Below, piece after piece: positions 1 through 6,906 of a stretch of 12,223 bases of DNA. Origin of the DNA: a bacterium (GTDB lineage Bacteria; Hydrogenedentota; Hydrogenedentia; Hydrogenedentiales; SLHB01); the NCBI GenBank assembly GCA_024231375.1, contig JAAEQP010001025.1, forward strand, positions 1 through 12,223. Direction: 5' to 3'. A program made the position numbers and the translations under genes. Within the stretch, counting starts at the first letter, position 1. Each line of letters opens with the position of its first letter. The notes beneath the pieces were generated by a model. That model did not search any database and was not told the DNA's origin. It saw only the letters and a program-made list of their open reading frames with translations.

Positions 1-160
1 GGCGAGGGCGCCGGTCCCACACCTCCAGACAGTCGGCGGGCAGCAAGGGACGTTGCTGGGCGAACGAGATCTTCACCTCGTCTAGGGCGCCAGACGACTG
101 CGCCTCCTGCCGTTGGTTGCGGCTACGCTTCGCTAGGCCATCCGTGTAATCCGTGGTCAA
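1..160 (-). CDS. Possible incomplete minus-strand ORF, unrecognised product
   Basis: A minus-strand frame is open from the window edge to a possible TTG start at 158-160 (53 codons), divergent from the sulfatase gene. An inner GTG at 74-76 is an alternative start. The part from that GTG to the edge has about 83% G/C at third codon positions and reads like ordinary protein (KISFAQQRPLLPADCLEVW). I recognise no family. Neither start has a convincing ribosome binding site, and the first residues (TTDYTDG) come from a repeat-like sequence, so the outer start is doubtful. Plus-strand frames across the same stretch are also partly open, so this remains a weak call. Confidence 0.25.
   Translation of the reverse strand, partial: MTTDYTDGLAKRSRNQRQEAQSSGALDEVKISFAQQRPLLPADCLEVWDRRPR
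140..155. repeat. Short tandem repeat ATCCGTG, dispersed-repeat-like
   Basis: ATCCGTG occurs twice, at 140-146 and 149-155, with a 9-bp period, inside the string CCATCCGTGTAATCCGTGG. From memory, strings of this type recur as short dispersed repeats in several environmental bacterial genomes; only a whole-genome count could confirm that here. It lies upstream of the sulfatase promoter and inside the possible minus-strand ORF. Confidence 0.4.
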
Positions 161-206
161 CACTCCGCCCCGCCCTGGTTCCCCTCCCCCACGCCGCACC
201 TTTCCG

Positions 207-235
207 CTACAATAGCCTTCGAAACGAAACGGGGG
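207..235 (+). promoter_or_regulatory. Candidate -10 and Shine-Dalgarno leader of the sulfatase gene
   Basis: CTACAATAGCC at 207-217 contains a -10-like TACAAT at 208-213. GGGGGAC begins at 231 and ends six or fewer bases before the ATG at 242, serving as the likely ribosome binding site. No good -35 box is visible at normal spacing. The arrangement resembles the leader of the next gene, where CTATAATCGCC is again followed by CGGGGGACA, and this similarity is the main support for the call. Confidence 0.5.
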
Positions 236-241
236 ACAACC

Positions 242-1711
242 ATGAACACACAATACAACCGGCGAACGTTTCTGGCGCGGATCGGCATGGGCGCGGCAGC
301 CGCGGCAGGCTGCGCGCGAAGCCAGGCAACACGCGGACCGGAGCGGCCGAACGTCGTATTCATCCTGGTCGATGATATGGGTTGGCGGGACTGCGGGTTC
401 AACGGCAGCGACTTCTACGAAACCCCGAACCTGGACCGCCTGGCGCGGGACAGCATGAACTTCACAAACGCCTACGCGGCAAGTCCGGTGTGTTCACCCA
501 CGCGGGCGGCGTTGATGACGGGCAAGCATCCGGCACGCATCGGCATCACGGACTGGATCCCCGGCGAGAACCGGTCGGAGAAGCTCGTCACGGCACCCAA
601 CGTGCATCAGATGGCGCTGGAAGAGACGACGCTCGCCGAGGCGTTCAAGGCGGCGGGCTATGCCACGTGCCACGTGGGGAAATGGCATCTCGGCGGCGAA
701 GCGTTCTACCCGGAACACCAAGGGTTCGACGTGAACATCGGTGGCACCCACGCGGGATCGCCTCGGGGCGGGTATTTCCATCCCTTCTCCATCGACACGC
801 TGCCGCCCACCAAACCCGGCGATCATCTGCCGGCCGTGTTGACGGACCACGCGCTGAACTGGTTGGACTCGGTCCAGGGCACCCCCTTCTTCCTCTACCT
901 GAGCTTCTACTCGGTTCATTCACCGGTCCAGGGTCGGAAAGACCTGGTCGCGAAGTACAAGGAGAAACTCAAGACTCTGCCGCCGGAGGATGGTCCCGAA
1001 TTCGAACCGGAAGGCGGTGATTCACGCAACAAGACGCGTCAGGACCATCCCGCGTTTGCGGCCATGGTGGAAGCCATGGACGAGCAGGTCGGCCGCGTGC
1101 TGGCCAAGCTGCGCGAAGAGGGCATCGAAGACAATACGGTGGTGGTGTTCACGTCGGACAACGGCGGGCAATCGGTCCTCCACAACAAACGGTCGAAGCC
1201 GTGGGGATCGAACCGTCCCTTGCGCGCAGGCAAAGGCTGGTGCTACGAAGGCGGTGTCCGCGAACCCTTGCTGGTTCGTTGGCCCGGCGTGACGCGGCGC
1301 GGCAGTGCGTGCAGCGAACCGGTCGTGACCATGGATTTCTACCCCACGCTGTTGGACATGGCAGGACTGCCACCGCGGCCCGAACAACATATGGACGGCC
1401 TCAGCCTGACAACCCTGCTCCGCAATCCACGAAGCACGCTCGACCGCGATGCGCTGTATTGGCATTACCCCCACTACCATGGGTCGGGGCATCGTCCGTC
1501 GGGTGCAATCCGCAGAGACAACTGGAAACTGATCGAGTTCTTCGAGGTCATGCGCGTGGAGTTGTACGACCTTGAGAAGGATCCCGGCGAGGCCAAGGAT
1601 TTGGCGGCAGCGCATCCGGACTTGGCGGTGGAGTTGCGGGAAATGCTGCATGCTTGGCGTGACGAAGTCGGCGCGAAGATGCCGGAGCCGAATCCCGCGT
1701 TCGAGCAATAG
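242..1711 (+). CDS. Sulfatase (type I, Cys-type active site), Tat-exported, possible lipoprotein
   Basis: A 489-residue alkaline-phosphatase-superfamily sulfatase, predicted to hydrolyse sulfate esters, probably on a polysaccharide. The N-terminus carries a twin-arginine signal (R7-R8 in NRRTFLARIG), an Ala-rich stretch, then AAGC with C24 as a possible lipidated cysteine. The mature domain opens with PNVVFILVDDMGW, whose D44-D45 are the usual calcium ligands. The sulfatase signature is C84-S-P-T-R88, where C84 would be converted to formylglycine by a maturase not present here. Further family motifs are GKWHLGG, FTSDNGG (remaining metal ligands) and GGVREPLLVRWPG. Length is normal and the protein looks complete. 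The ATG at 242 is favoured by GGGGGAC six bases upstream. Arylsulfatase-like enzymes act on many substrates, so the exact ester cannot be named. The gene is followed after 86 bp by the SGNH hydrolase gene. Confidence 0.95.
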   Translation: MNTQYNRRTFLARIGMGAAAAAGCARSQATRGPERPNVVFILVDDMGWRDCGFNGSDFYETPNLDRLARDSMNFTNAYAASPVCSPTRAALMTGKHPARIGITDWIPGENRSEKLVTAPNVHQMALEETTLAEAFKAAGYATCHVGKWHLGGEAFYPEHQGFDVNIGGTHAGSPRGGYFHPFSIDTLPPTKPGDHLPAVLTDHALNWLDSVQGTPFFLYLSFYSVHSPVQGRKDLVAKYKEKLKTLPPEDGPEFEPEGGDSRNKTRQDHPAFAAMVEAMDEQVGRVLAKLREEGIEDNTVVVFTSDNGGQSVLHNKRSKPWGSNRPLRAGKGWCYEGGVREPLLVRWPGVTRRGSACSEPVVTMDFYPTLLDMAGLPPRPEQHMDGLSLTTLLRNPRSTLDRDALYWHYPHYHGSGHRPSGAIRRDNWKLIEFFEVMRVELYDLEKDPGEAKDLAAAHPDLAVELREMLHAWRDEVGAKMPEPNPAFEQ

Positions 1712-1713
1712 CC

Positions 1714-1742
1714 TTGGACCGCATCCGCGCTGGGACTATAAT
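1714..1742 (+). promoter_or_regulatory. Promoter of the SGNH hydrolase gene (TTGGAC-17-TATAAT)
   Basis: TTGGAC at 1714-1719 and a perfect TATAAT at 1737-1742 are separated by exactly 17 bp, a strong sigma-70-type match. It starts three bases after the sulfatase stop codon, so the SGNH gene can be transcribed apart from the sulfatase. The leader to the first ATG would be only about 30 bases. Confidence 0.75.
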
Positions 1743-1779
1743 CGCCCTGGTTACTCGGAACGCACGGGGGACACAAATC

Positions 1780-1797
1780 ATGACAGGTCTGGTCTGA
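1780..1797 (+). other. Five-codon mini-ORF abutting and in frame with the SGNH gene
   Basis: ATG at 1780 is followed by four codons and TGA at 1795-1797 (M-T-G-L-V-stop), and the next codon is the ATG at 1798 in the same frame. The best ribosome binding site (GGGGGAC from 1766) is nine bases before the ATG at 1780 but 27 bases before 1798. It may be a leader peptide with coupled re-initiation, or the former N-terminus of the gene cut off by a stop mutation. Confidence 0.5.
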
Positions 1798-2844
1798 ATG
1801 AAACTCTTCTCGAAGCGACTGCGATCCAATCTCATTGCCTTGGCCCTTGGTCTCTTCCTGTCCTTGGTATTTCTGGTCCTGGTGGAGCTCTTGTTCGCTG
1901 GCATCAACAACCGCAACGAGGCACCGTACAAGACGGTCCAGACACCCCCGAGAAGCTTCATCGACTTCGACTACCGTCTCGCCTACCGCCCGAGACCCAA
2001 CACAGAGGTGACGGTACGCCGCACGTGCTACGACGAAGTCATCTACGAAGCCCGGTACACCTTTGACGAACACAGCCGGCGCGTGACGCCCGCCGCGGCG
2101 GGACGGGAAGGAAAGGACTTCGTCGCCTTCTTCGGCGACTCCTTCACCGTTGGTTTTGGCGTGAACGATGATGAGACGTTGCCAAACCAGGTGGCCCTGC
2201 GCGCCTCGGACCGCAACGTGGTCAACTTCGGCTTCGATGGATATGGTCCCCAGCAGGCATTGGTCCAGATGACCGACCCGTCGCTTGAAGAACGGCTTCC
2301 CCAAGGGAAAGGTATCGGCATCTACGTGCTCCTCCCACGCCACGTGCGGCGGGCCGTCGGTTCCATGCACTTGCTCACAACCCACGGCCGGCATTTCCCC
2401 CTGTTCGTGCCGGACGGTGAGGGCGGCTTGGTCCGAAAAGGAAGCTTCCATTCAGAGAAGTACCGGCTGGTCCGCTTCTACGACTATCTGGCCCGGGAAC
2501 AGATGATCCAGTACTTCCACGTCGATTTCCCCGTCCGCATGAAGGCGGTCCACATCGCCCATGCGGTGAAGATGATCGAAGAGACGCGCGACGCCTTCGA
2601 GGCCCGTTACGGCGACGGCACGTTCCACGTGCTCCTGTACCCGGACTGCAAGGAACTGGAGGTGGCCCCCTCCGCGCTCGTGAAGGCCCTTGCCGAAAGC
2701 AACCTCCAGACGCTGGACTACTCGGTGCGTGTGGACCTCGACGAGGAGGGCCTGTTCATCCCGAGGGACGGACATCCCGCTCCCCCACTCCACGCCCGCG
2801 TTGCGGAATGGTTGGGGGAGGATCTGGGTTTGGGCGAGGAGTGA
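1798..2844 (+). CDS. Membrane-anchored SGNH/GDSL-like hydrolase
   Basis: A 348-residue protein with a positively charged start, one N-terminal hydrophobic segment (about residues 13-35, LIALALGLFLSLVFLVLVEL), then a soluble domain outside the membrane. The SGNH block I is clear: F112-G-D-S-F-T-V-G with S115 as nucleophile. G145 in NFGFDGYGPQQ fits block II, and D324-G-H326 near the C-terminus fits the Asp-His pair of block V. The block III Asn is not obvious; the region reads YVLLPRHVRRAVGSMH. Such proteins are esterases or acyltransferases, and beside a sulfatase and glycosidases de-esterification of a polysaccharide is plausible, but this is inference. Start choice is uncertain because the strong ribosome binding site serves an upstream in-frame ATG at 1780 that is cut off by TGA. 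Length appears complete. Confidence 0.8.
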   Translation: MKLFSKRLRSNLIALALGLFLSLVFLVLVELLFAGINNRNEAPYKTVQTPPRSFIDFDYRLAYRPRPNTEVTVRRTCYDEVIYEARYTFDEHSRRVTPAAAGREGKDFVAFFGDSFTVGFGVNDDETLPNQVALRASDRNVVNFGFDGYGPQQALVQMTDPSLEERLPQGKGIGIYVLLPRHVRRAVGSMHLLTTHGRHFPLFVPDGEGGLVRKGSFHSEKYRLVRFYDYLAREQMIQYFHVDFPVRMKAVHIAHAVKMIEETRDAFEARYGDGTFHVLLYPDCKELEVAPSALVKALAESNLQTLDYSVRVDLDEEGLFIPRDGHPAPPLHARVAEWLGEDLGLGEE

Positions 2845-2856
2845 GAAGATAAGGAT

Positions 2857-2876
2857 GGCCGACACGGAGGTCGGCC
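2857..2876. repeat. Hairpin GGCCGAC/GTCGGCC after the SGNH gene
   Basis: A perfect 7-bp inverted repeat, GGCCGAC at 2857-2863 and GTCGGCC at 2870-2876, with a 6-base loop. It starts 13 bases after the SGNH stop. No T-tract follows, so it is not a classic intrinsic terminator. The string GATGGCCGACACGGAGG looks like a dispersed palindromic repeat. Confidence 0.6.
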
Positions 2877-2877
2877 C

Positions 2878-2999
2878 TACCCCGTCGCTGCGTATGCACT
2901 GCGGTGACCCCATGAACGGAGCAACCCCGTGGTGGCGGCGCGCTGCTGCGCGCCCGGTTCCGCGGAGCGGAGCCGTACCCCGTCGCTGCGCGCACACTG
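2878..2999. repeat. Direct repeat, two 24-base copies
   Basis: TACCCCGTCGCTGCG occurs at 2878-2892 and again at 2976-2990. Including the following nine bases (ending CACTG in both), 20 of 24 positions match, with copies at 2878-2901 and 2976-2999. The two copies flank the two hairpins at 2937-2975, suggesting a composite repeat element or a local duplication. Confidence 0.6.
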
Positions 3000-3107
3000 G
3001 GACGCGCTTGACCTGCCGCGGCTTGATCGGCCACTCTGTTTGTCCGTGGGATGCGACGGCCTTGGGGGGCCCGCCGCGGCGACGCAGCTTTCCACTGAAC
3101 GGAGCAA
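2913..3107. repeat. 12-base direct repeat TGAACGGAGCAA
   Basis: TGAACGGAGCAA occurs at 2913-2924 and at 3096-3107. The second copy supplies GGAG at 3101-3104, the likely ribosome binding site of the gene starting at 3114. The first copy has no gene behind it and may be a duplicated leader fragment. Confidence 0.5.
2937..2975. repeat. Two adjacent hairpins in the intergenic region
   Basis: GGCGCGC at 2937-2943 pairs with GCGCGCC at 2948-2954 around a TGCT loop. Immediately after it, CGGTTCCG at 2955-2962 pairs with CGGAGCCG at 2968-2975 (one G-T wobble) around five bases. The abutting stems suggest a REP-like structured element; neither is followed by a T-tract. Confidence 0.55.
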
Positions 3108-3113
3108 TGTACC

Positions 3114-6100
3114 ATGAACCGACTTCTTCTGTGTTTCCATGCAGTCGTGGCGATGGTGGCATTCGGGTCGGCGGCCGTGCAGCCCGCGGAGAATCTGTGG
3201 CCCGATCCGGGGTTCGAACAGACAGGCACGGCAGGCGACGCCCATTCCGGCGAACGCGCGGGCCATATCCTGGTGAAGGCAGAGCAGCACTGGAGAGCGC
3301 TAGGGAGCACGTTCCCGGTCGAACCCTATGCCACGTACCGCGCCACGGCTTGGGCCAAAGCCACGATTGAGTCCGGTGCCGCAACCGCCCTCTACGCCTA
3401 CCAGTGGGATTCCTATATCTGGGCATTCACGTCGTCCGCACGGATCCCAGACGGCGAAGACTGGACACAGGTGACCACGACGTTCCGGTCGCCCACGGAC
3501 AGCATCTTCTTCCACCCCTTGGCCATCTGGGATGCGGCGAACACGGAAGCCTGGGTCGACGATCTGGTCATCGAACGCGTCATGTCGCCTGAGGAGACCA
3601 TCGCGGCGCTGGAGAAGCAGGACGCGGTGCAGGGCCACGACGCGCGCCTGCTGGCCCGGTGGTACGTCGAGCACGGAGATGTGGACAAGGCCCGCGCCAT
3701 GCTGACCACGGTGACGGACCACAACGTGCGCGCGGACATCGCGTGCGTCATTGGGTTGGCCACGGACGATCCGGCGCTGCGCACGGAGATGGCGATTGCT
3801 ATGCTAGGGAACGGCGCGGCGGGGAAAGGCAAAGGCCCCCAACGGCTGTGGGAAGTTGTAGGTGGCATCGAGTCCGCGGACCCACTGGTGATGCTGGCCG
3901 AGGCGGTGCCGAACCACCTGGACAACCCGACAGTCCTCGACGGATTCAGCGCATTCGCGAAGTTCTGCCGCGACCGGCGAGACAACGGGATCATTGCCCC
4001 GTTCCACGAGCGATTCGCGGCGTTTGGAGCCTTCCGCGATTCGGTTCAGACGATCGCAGTCAATCTCGGCGACCAAGCCAGCGGCAATGCCGCGCTGGCA
4101 TCGCTGAAGGAGGCGGCCAGGACCTGGGAGACAGCTGTGCGAGCCGAACGCGCCCGGTTGGGGGCCTGCCGCGTGGCCATCGGTGGACGGGACTTGGCGC
4201 TCGACACGCACGTCATCGTGACGGCCGTGGAGCCTACGCCCCAGGAAACCACCGCATCCCGCGACCTGCAGATGCACCTGGAACGCATCACGGGCCACAT
4301 GATTCCCATCGTGCCGGATGCGGACTGCGCCGGTAAGGCCTGCATCAGCATCGGCAGAAACGCCTTCACCGACTCGCTCGCGTTGCACATCAATTACGAC
4401 GTCCTCGGCGCGGAAGGCATCCATATTGCTACCAAGGGCCGAAACCTGGTGCTGACCGGCAACAAGCGCGGTGTCCTCTATGCCACGTACGTGTTCCTGG
4501 AGGACTACTTGGGATGCCGGTGGTTCACGTCCGACTGCGCCACGTGGCCGACCGACGGCGTTATCGCTGTCGACAACCTGGACGTCCGGTACGTGCCGCC
4601 CTTCGAATACCGCGACACGGATTATCCGAAGTGCCGGGCGCCGGAGTTCGGCGTGCGGAACCGGTTGAACGGCAAGTACGCCCAGGCCACCGAAGCGTGG
4701 GGCGGCAAGGTGGACTACAAAGGCTTCGTGCATACCTTCCACAACCTCGTGCCGACGGACCAGTACTTCGCGACCCATCCCGAGTACTTCTCCGAGATCG
4801 GCGGGAATCGAGTCCACGAACGCACGCAACTCTGCCTTACCAACCCCGACGCGTTGCGCATCGCCACCGCGAGCGTGTTGCGGTGGATCGAGGAATCGCC
4901 GAGCGCGTCCATCGTTTCCGTATCTCAGAACGACTGCCGCGGCTATTGCACATGCACCGCGTGTGCGGCGCTGGCTGAGAAGGAAGGATCCGAAAGCGGA
5001 CCCCTGGTGCATTTCGTGAACGCCATCGCCGACGTGGTGGCCGAGAAACATCCGGACGTCATCATCGACACCCTCGCCTACCAATACACGCGGAAGCCGC
5101 CGAAGCACGTGCGGCCCCGTCCGAACGTGGCCATCCGCCTGTGCAGCATCGAGTGCGAATTCAACCGTCCCCTGGCCACGTCGTCGGTGAATTCCAGTTT
5201 TGTGGAAGACATCAAGGGGTGGAACGCCATCTGCGACCGGCTCCACATCTGGGATTACGTCATCAACTACGCCCACTGCGTACAGCCCTTCCCCAATTTC
5301 GATGTGCTGAAGCCGAACATCCAGTTCTTCCGCGACCATGGCGTGACGGGCATCTACGAAGAGGCCAACTACTTCTCCCGGGGCGGAGAACTCGCCGAGC
5401 TTCGTACCTACGTCATGGCCAAGCTGCTGTGGGATCCCGAGTACGACGTGGACACAGCCGTCGACGAGTTCTGCAAGGCCTACTACGGCAAGGCGTGGCA
5501 CTTTGTCCGCGCCTACTTCGACGACATCCACCGGCTGGCTGTGGCGGACCCGGGCTTCCACATGCACATCTGGGCGGGACAGGACGGACCATTCCAGACT
5601 GACGAGGCCCTCGCCGTCTATCGCAACCTCTTCGACCGCGCCGAGGCGTTGGTGCAGGACGATCCGGTGCGCCTGCACCGCGTACAGGTGGCACGATTGC
5701 CCATCATGTACACGCAACTGGCCAAGGGAGCGGGGGCCTATTGCTCGCTGGAGGATGATGCGCTGGTGCCTACCGTGTCCGGCATCAACATGGAAGGCCT
5801 CTCGGCCCGGTTCGGGGCCATCGCCAAGAAGGAGGGGATGAGGAGCGTGTCCGAAGGCTCCGGTCCGATCGACTTGGTGGACTCGTGGCTAGAGACGGTC
5901 AACCGGCCCCTTGAGAGGCTTCCGGTCGTTCGACTGAAGAGCCCGGCGGGTCTCGAGGCGGTCGTTGTGCCCGGACTGGGAGGCCGTATTCTCAGCCTGA
6001 AGGCAGACGGCGACGAGATGATGATGGTAGTCGCGGACGAGCGCGGCGTCGAACCTCGAACCGGCGGGTACAAGGAATTCAGCGAGTTCGGGTACCGGTC

Positions 6101-6617
6101 GCCGGGCTGGATCGAACCCTATGCGGTCGTGGAGCAGGGCGAAAGGTTCGTGGTGCTCGAGGCGGCGCTTAACAACGGACTGAAACTGAATCGGCGGTAT
6201 GAGTTGGATACCGAACGCCCGGTGCTCCGCGTGGCGACAGTCCTGACAAACACCACGGAGGCCTCGAAATCCACGTGTTTGCGGGTGCATCCGTGTTTCC
6301 GGTTGCTGAATGCCGCTGGCGCTACCTTGCGCCTGGGCACGGGCCCGGATGCGCAGACGCTTCCGCTTGACGAGGGAGTCGAGCGCGAGCGCGAGTTGAT
6401 CGTCCCCGCCAACGAGATGCCGGGCGCCGAATGGGCCTTCACTGACGCGGGCACTGGACGGACTGTGGTGTCACGATTCATGGCGGACCAGATGGACACC
6501 TGCTACTTCAACTGGAACGGCCCGAATCAGCGGGCCAATCTGGAGTTGTGGTCGAAGAAGCAAGAGCTTGCGCCGGGCGGGAGCCTTCGGCTTGATCACG
6601 AATATGAGATTCAATAG
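3114..6617 (+). CDS. Large secreted DUF4838-domain protein, alpha-glucuronidase-like
   Basis: A 1167-residue multidomain protein with a Sec-type signal peptide (residues 1 to about 25). Residues 28-155 (from LWPDPGFEQTG to WVDDLVIERV) look like a CBM4/9-type jelly-roll. Residues 160-350 are largely helical, with no recognised family. Residues 360-500 resemble the N-terminal alpha-glucuronidase domain (TKGRNLVLTGNKRGVLYATY, then FLEDYLGCRWF). Residues 535-800 match the DUF4838 region: HTFHNLVP, HPEYFSEIGG, VSQND at 603-607, a cysteine cluster C608/C612/C614/C617, and AYYGKAW. From about residue 935 a galactose-mutarotase-like beta-sandwich (SPAGLEAVVVPGLGGRI) runs to the end. The family is linked to polysaccharide degradation but is poorly characterised, so uronic acid removal is inference. 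ATG at 3114 has GGAG nine bases upstream. It starts 269 bp after the SGNH gene. Confidence 0.85.
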   Translation: MNRLLLCFHAVVAMVAFGSAAVQPAENLWPDPGFEQTGTAGDAHSGERAGHILVKAEQHWRALGSTFPVEPYATYRATAWAKATIESGAATALYAYQWDSYIWAFTSSARIPDGEDWTQVTTTFRSPTDSIFFHPLAIWDAANTEAWVDDLVIERVMSPEETIAALEKQDAVQGHDARLLARWYVEHGDVDKARAMLTTVTDHNVRADIACVIGLATDDPALRTEMAIAMLGNGAAGKGKGPQRLWEVVGGIESADPLVMLAEAVPNHLDNPTVLDGFSAFAKFCRDRRDNGIIAPFHERFAAFGAFRDSVQTIAVNLGDQASGNAALASLKEAARTWETAVRAERARLGACRVAIGGRDLALDTHVIVTAVEPTPQETTASRDLQMHLERITGHMIPIVPDADCAGKACISIGRNAFTDSLALHINYDVLGAEGIHIATKGRNLVLTGNKRGVLYATYVFLEDYLGCRWFTSDCATWPTDGVIAVDNLDVRYVPPFEYRDTDYPKCRAPEFGVRNRLNGKYAQATEAWGGKVDYKGFVHTFHNLVPTDQYFATHPEYFSEIGGNRVHERTQLCLTNPDALRIATASVLRWIEESPSASIVSVSQNDCRGYCTCTACAALAEKEGSESGPLVHFVNAIADVVAEKHPDVIIDTLAYQYTRKPPKHVRPRPNVAIRLCSIECEFNRPLATSSVNSSFVEDIKGWNAICDRLHIWDYVINYAHCVQPFPNFDVLKPNIQFFRDHGVTGIYEEANYFSRGGELAELRTYVMAKLLWDPEYDVDTAVDEFCKAYYGKAWHFVRAYFDDIHRLAVADPGFHMHIWAGQDGPFQTDEALAVYRNLFDRAEALVQDDPVRLHRVQVARLPIMYTQLAKGAGAYCSLEDDALVPTVSGINMEGLSARFGAIAKKEGMRSVSEGSGPIDLVDSWLETVNRPLERLPVVRLKSPAGLEAVVVPGLGGRILSLKADGDEMMMVVADERGVEPRTGGYKEFSEFGYRSPGWIEPYAVVEQGERFVVLEAALNNGLKLNRRYELDTERPVLRVATVLTNTTEASKSTCLRVHPCFRLLNAAGATLRLGTGPDAQTLPLDEGVERERELIVPANEMPGAEWAFTDAGTGRTVVSRFMADQMDTCYFNWNGPNQRANLELWSKKQELAPGGSLRLDHEYEIQ

Positions 6618-6662
6618 GGTGAAGCCTGTGGGGAGAACGGAAGGAAGCGAAGACGGATCTCC

Positions 6663-6680
6663 CGACGCGTATATGCGTCG
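6663..6680. promoter_or_regulatory. Upstream operator-like palindrome, GACGC-N6-GCGTC
   Basis: CGACGCGTATATGCGTCG is an 18-base imperfect palindrome with six-base arms CGACGC and GCGTCG and a GTATAT centre. It shares the plan nGACGC-N-TATA-N-GCGTCn with the site at 6823-6840. The centres are 160 bp apart, which would suit cooperative binding or looping by a dimeric repressor. No cognate regulator gene lies in the window. Confidence 0.5.
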
Positions 6681-6821
6681 TTACAGGTCTTATGCGTGCT
6701 ATATACCCCGTGATGATGGCCTATACGCTTTTATGTAGGTTTTGTTTGACTCGTATTAATCTGCCTTTGACTTCAATTTGGCGATAAACTTTGGATATTA
6801 GATGACACCCTAAGGAAGCAC

Positions 6822-6848
6822 TTGACGCTATATAGCGTCATCTATATT
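6822..6848 (+). promoter_or_regulatory. Candidate promoter of the GH116 gene, overlapping an operator
   Basis: TTGACG at 6822-6827 is followed by TATATT at 6843-6848 (15-bp spacing) or TATTGC at 6845-6850 (17 bp). The palindrome at 6823-6840 covers the -35 and most of the spacer, a position where a bound protein would block RNA polymerase. The leader to the ATG at 6907 would be about 50 bases. Confidence 0.45.
6823..6840. promoter_or_regulatory. Perfect 18-bp palindrome, likely operator
   Basis: TGACGCTATATAGCGTCA is identical to its own reverse complement over all 18 bases. Such sites are typical of dimeric helix-turn-helix regulators. It sits 67 bp before the GH116 start and overlaps the only plausible -35 element. 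Confidence 0.6.
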
Positions 6849-6906
6849 GCATTGACGGCCTTTTGGTCACTTTTCGCGCCAATAGACACATAGGAGCCTG
6901 CCTGTC

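Larger units (their letters stand above)
6618..6906. other. AT-rich intergenic regulatory region before the GH116 gene
   Basis: No gene is seen in these 289 bp. Base composition drops sharply: 6721-6780 has 20 G/C of 60, while the flanking genes are near 60%. It holds two related 18-bp palindromes and a -35-like TTGACG inside the second one. GGGAGA at 6631-6636 and TCTCCC at 6658-6663 could form a weak hairpin after the upstream gene. TAGGAG at 6891-6896 is the ribosome binding site of the next gene. Confidence 0.7.

Noticed and set aside
1795..1797. Selenocysteine codon in the SGNH gene
   Set aside because: There is no evident SECIS-like structure or reason for Sec in the signal-anchor region of this family; a leader peptide or nonsense mutation is simpler.
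1474..2451. 325-codon minus-strand frame across the sulfatase/SGNH junction
   Set aside because: Opposes two well-supported genes and the promoter between them, and has no family resemblance.
2857..2876. Intrinsic terminator after the SGNH gene
   Set aside because: The stem is good, but no run of T follows; better explained as a palindromic repeat.
3804..5717. 637-codon open frame on the minus strand
   Set aside because: It lies wholly opposite the DUF4838 gene, whose plus-strand product has clear domains. Long antisense frames are expected in high-GC coding DNA.
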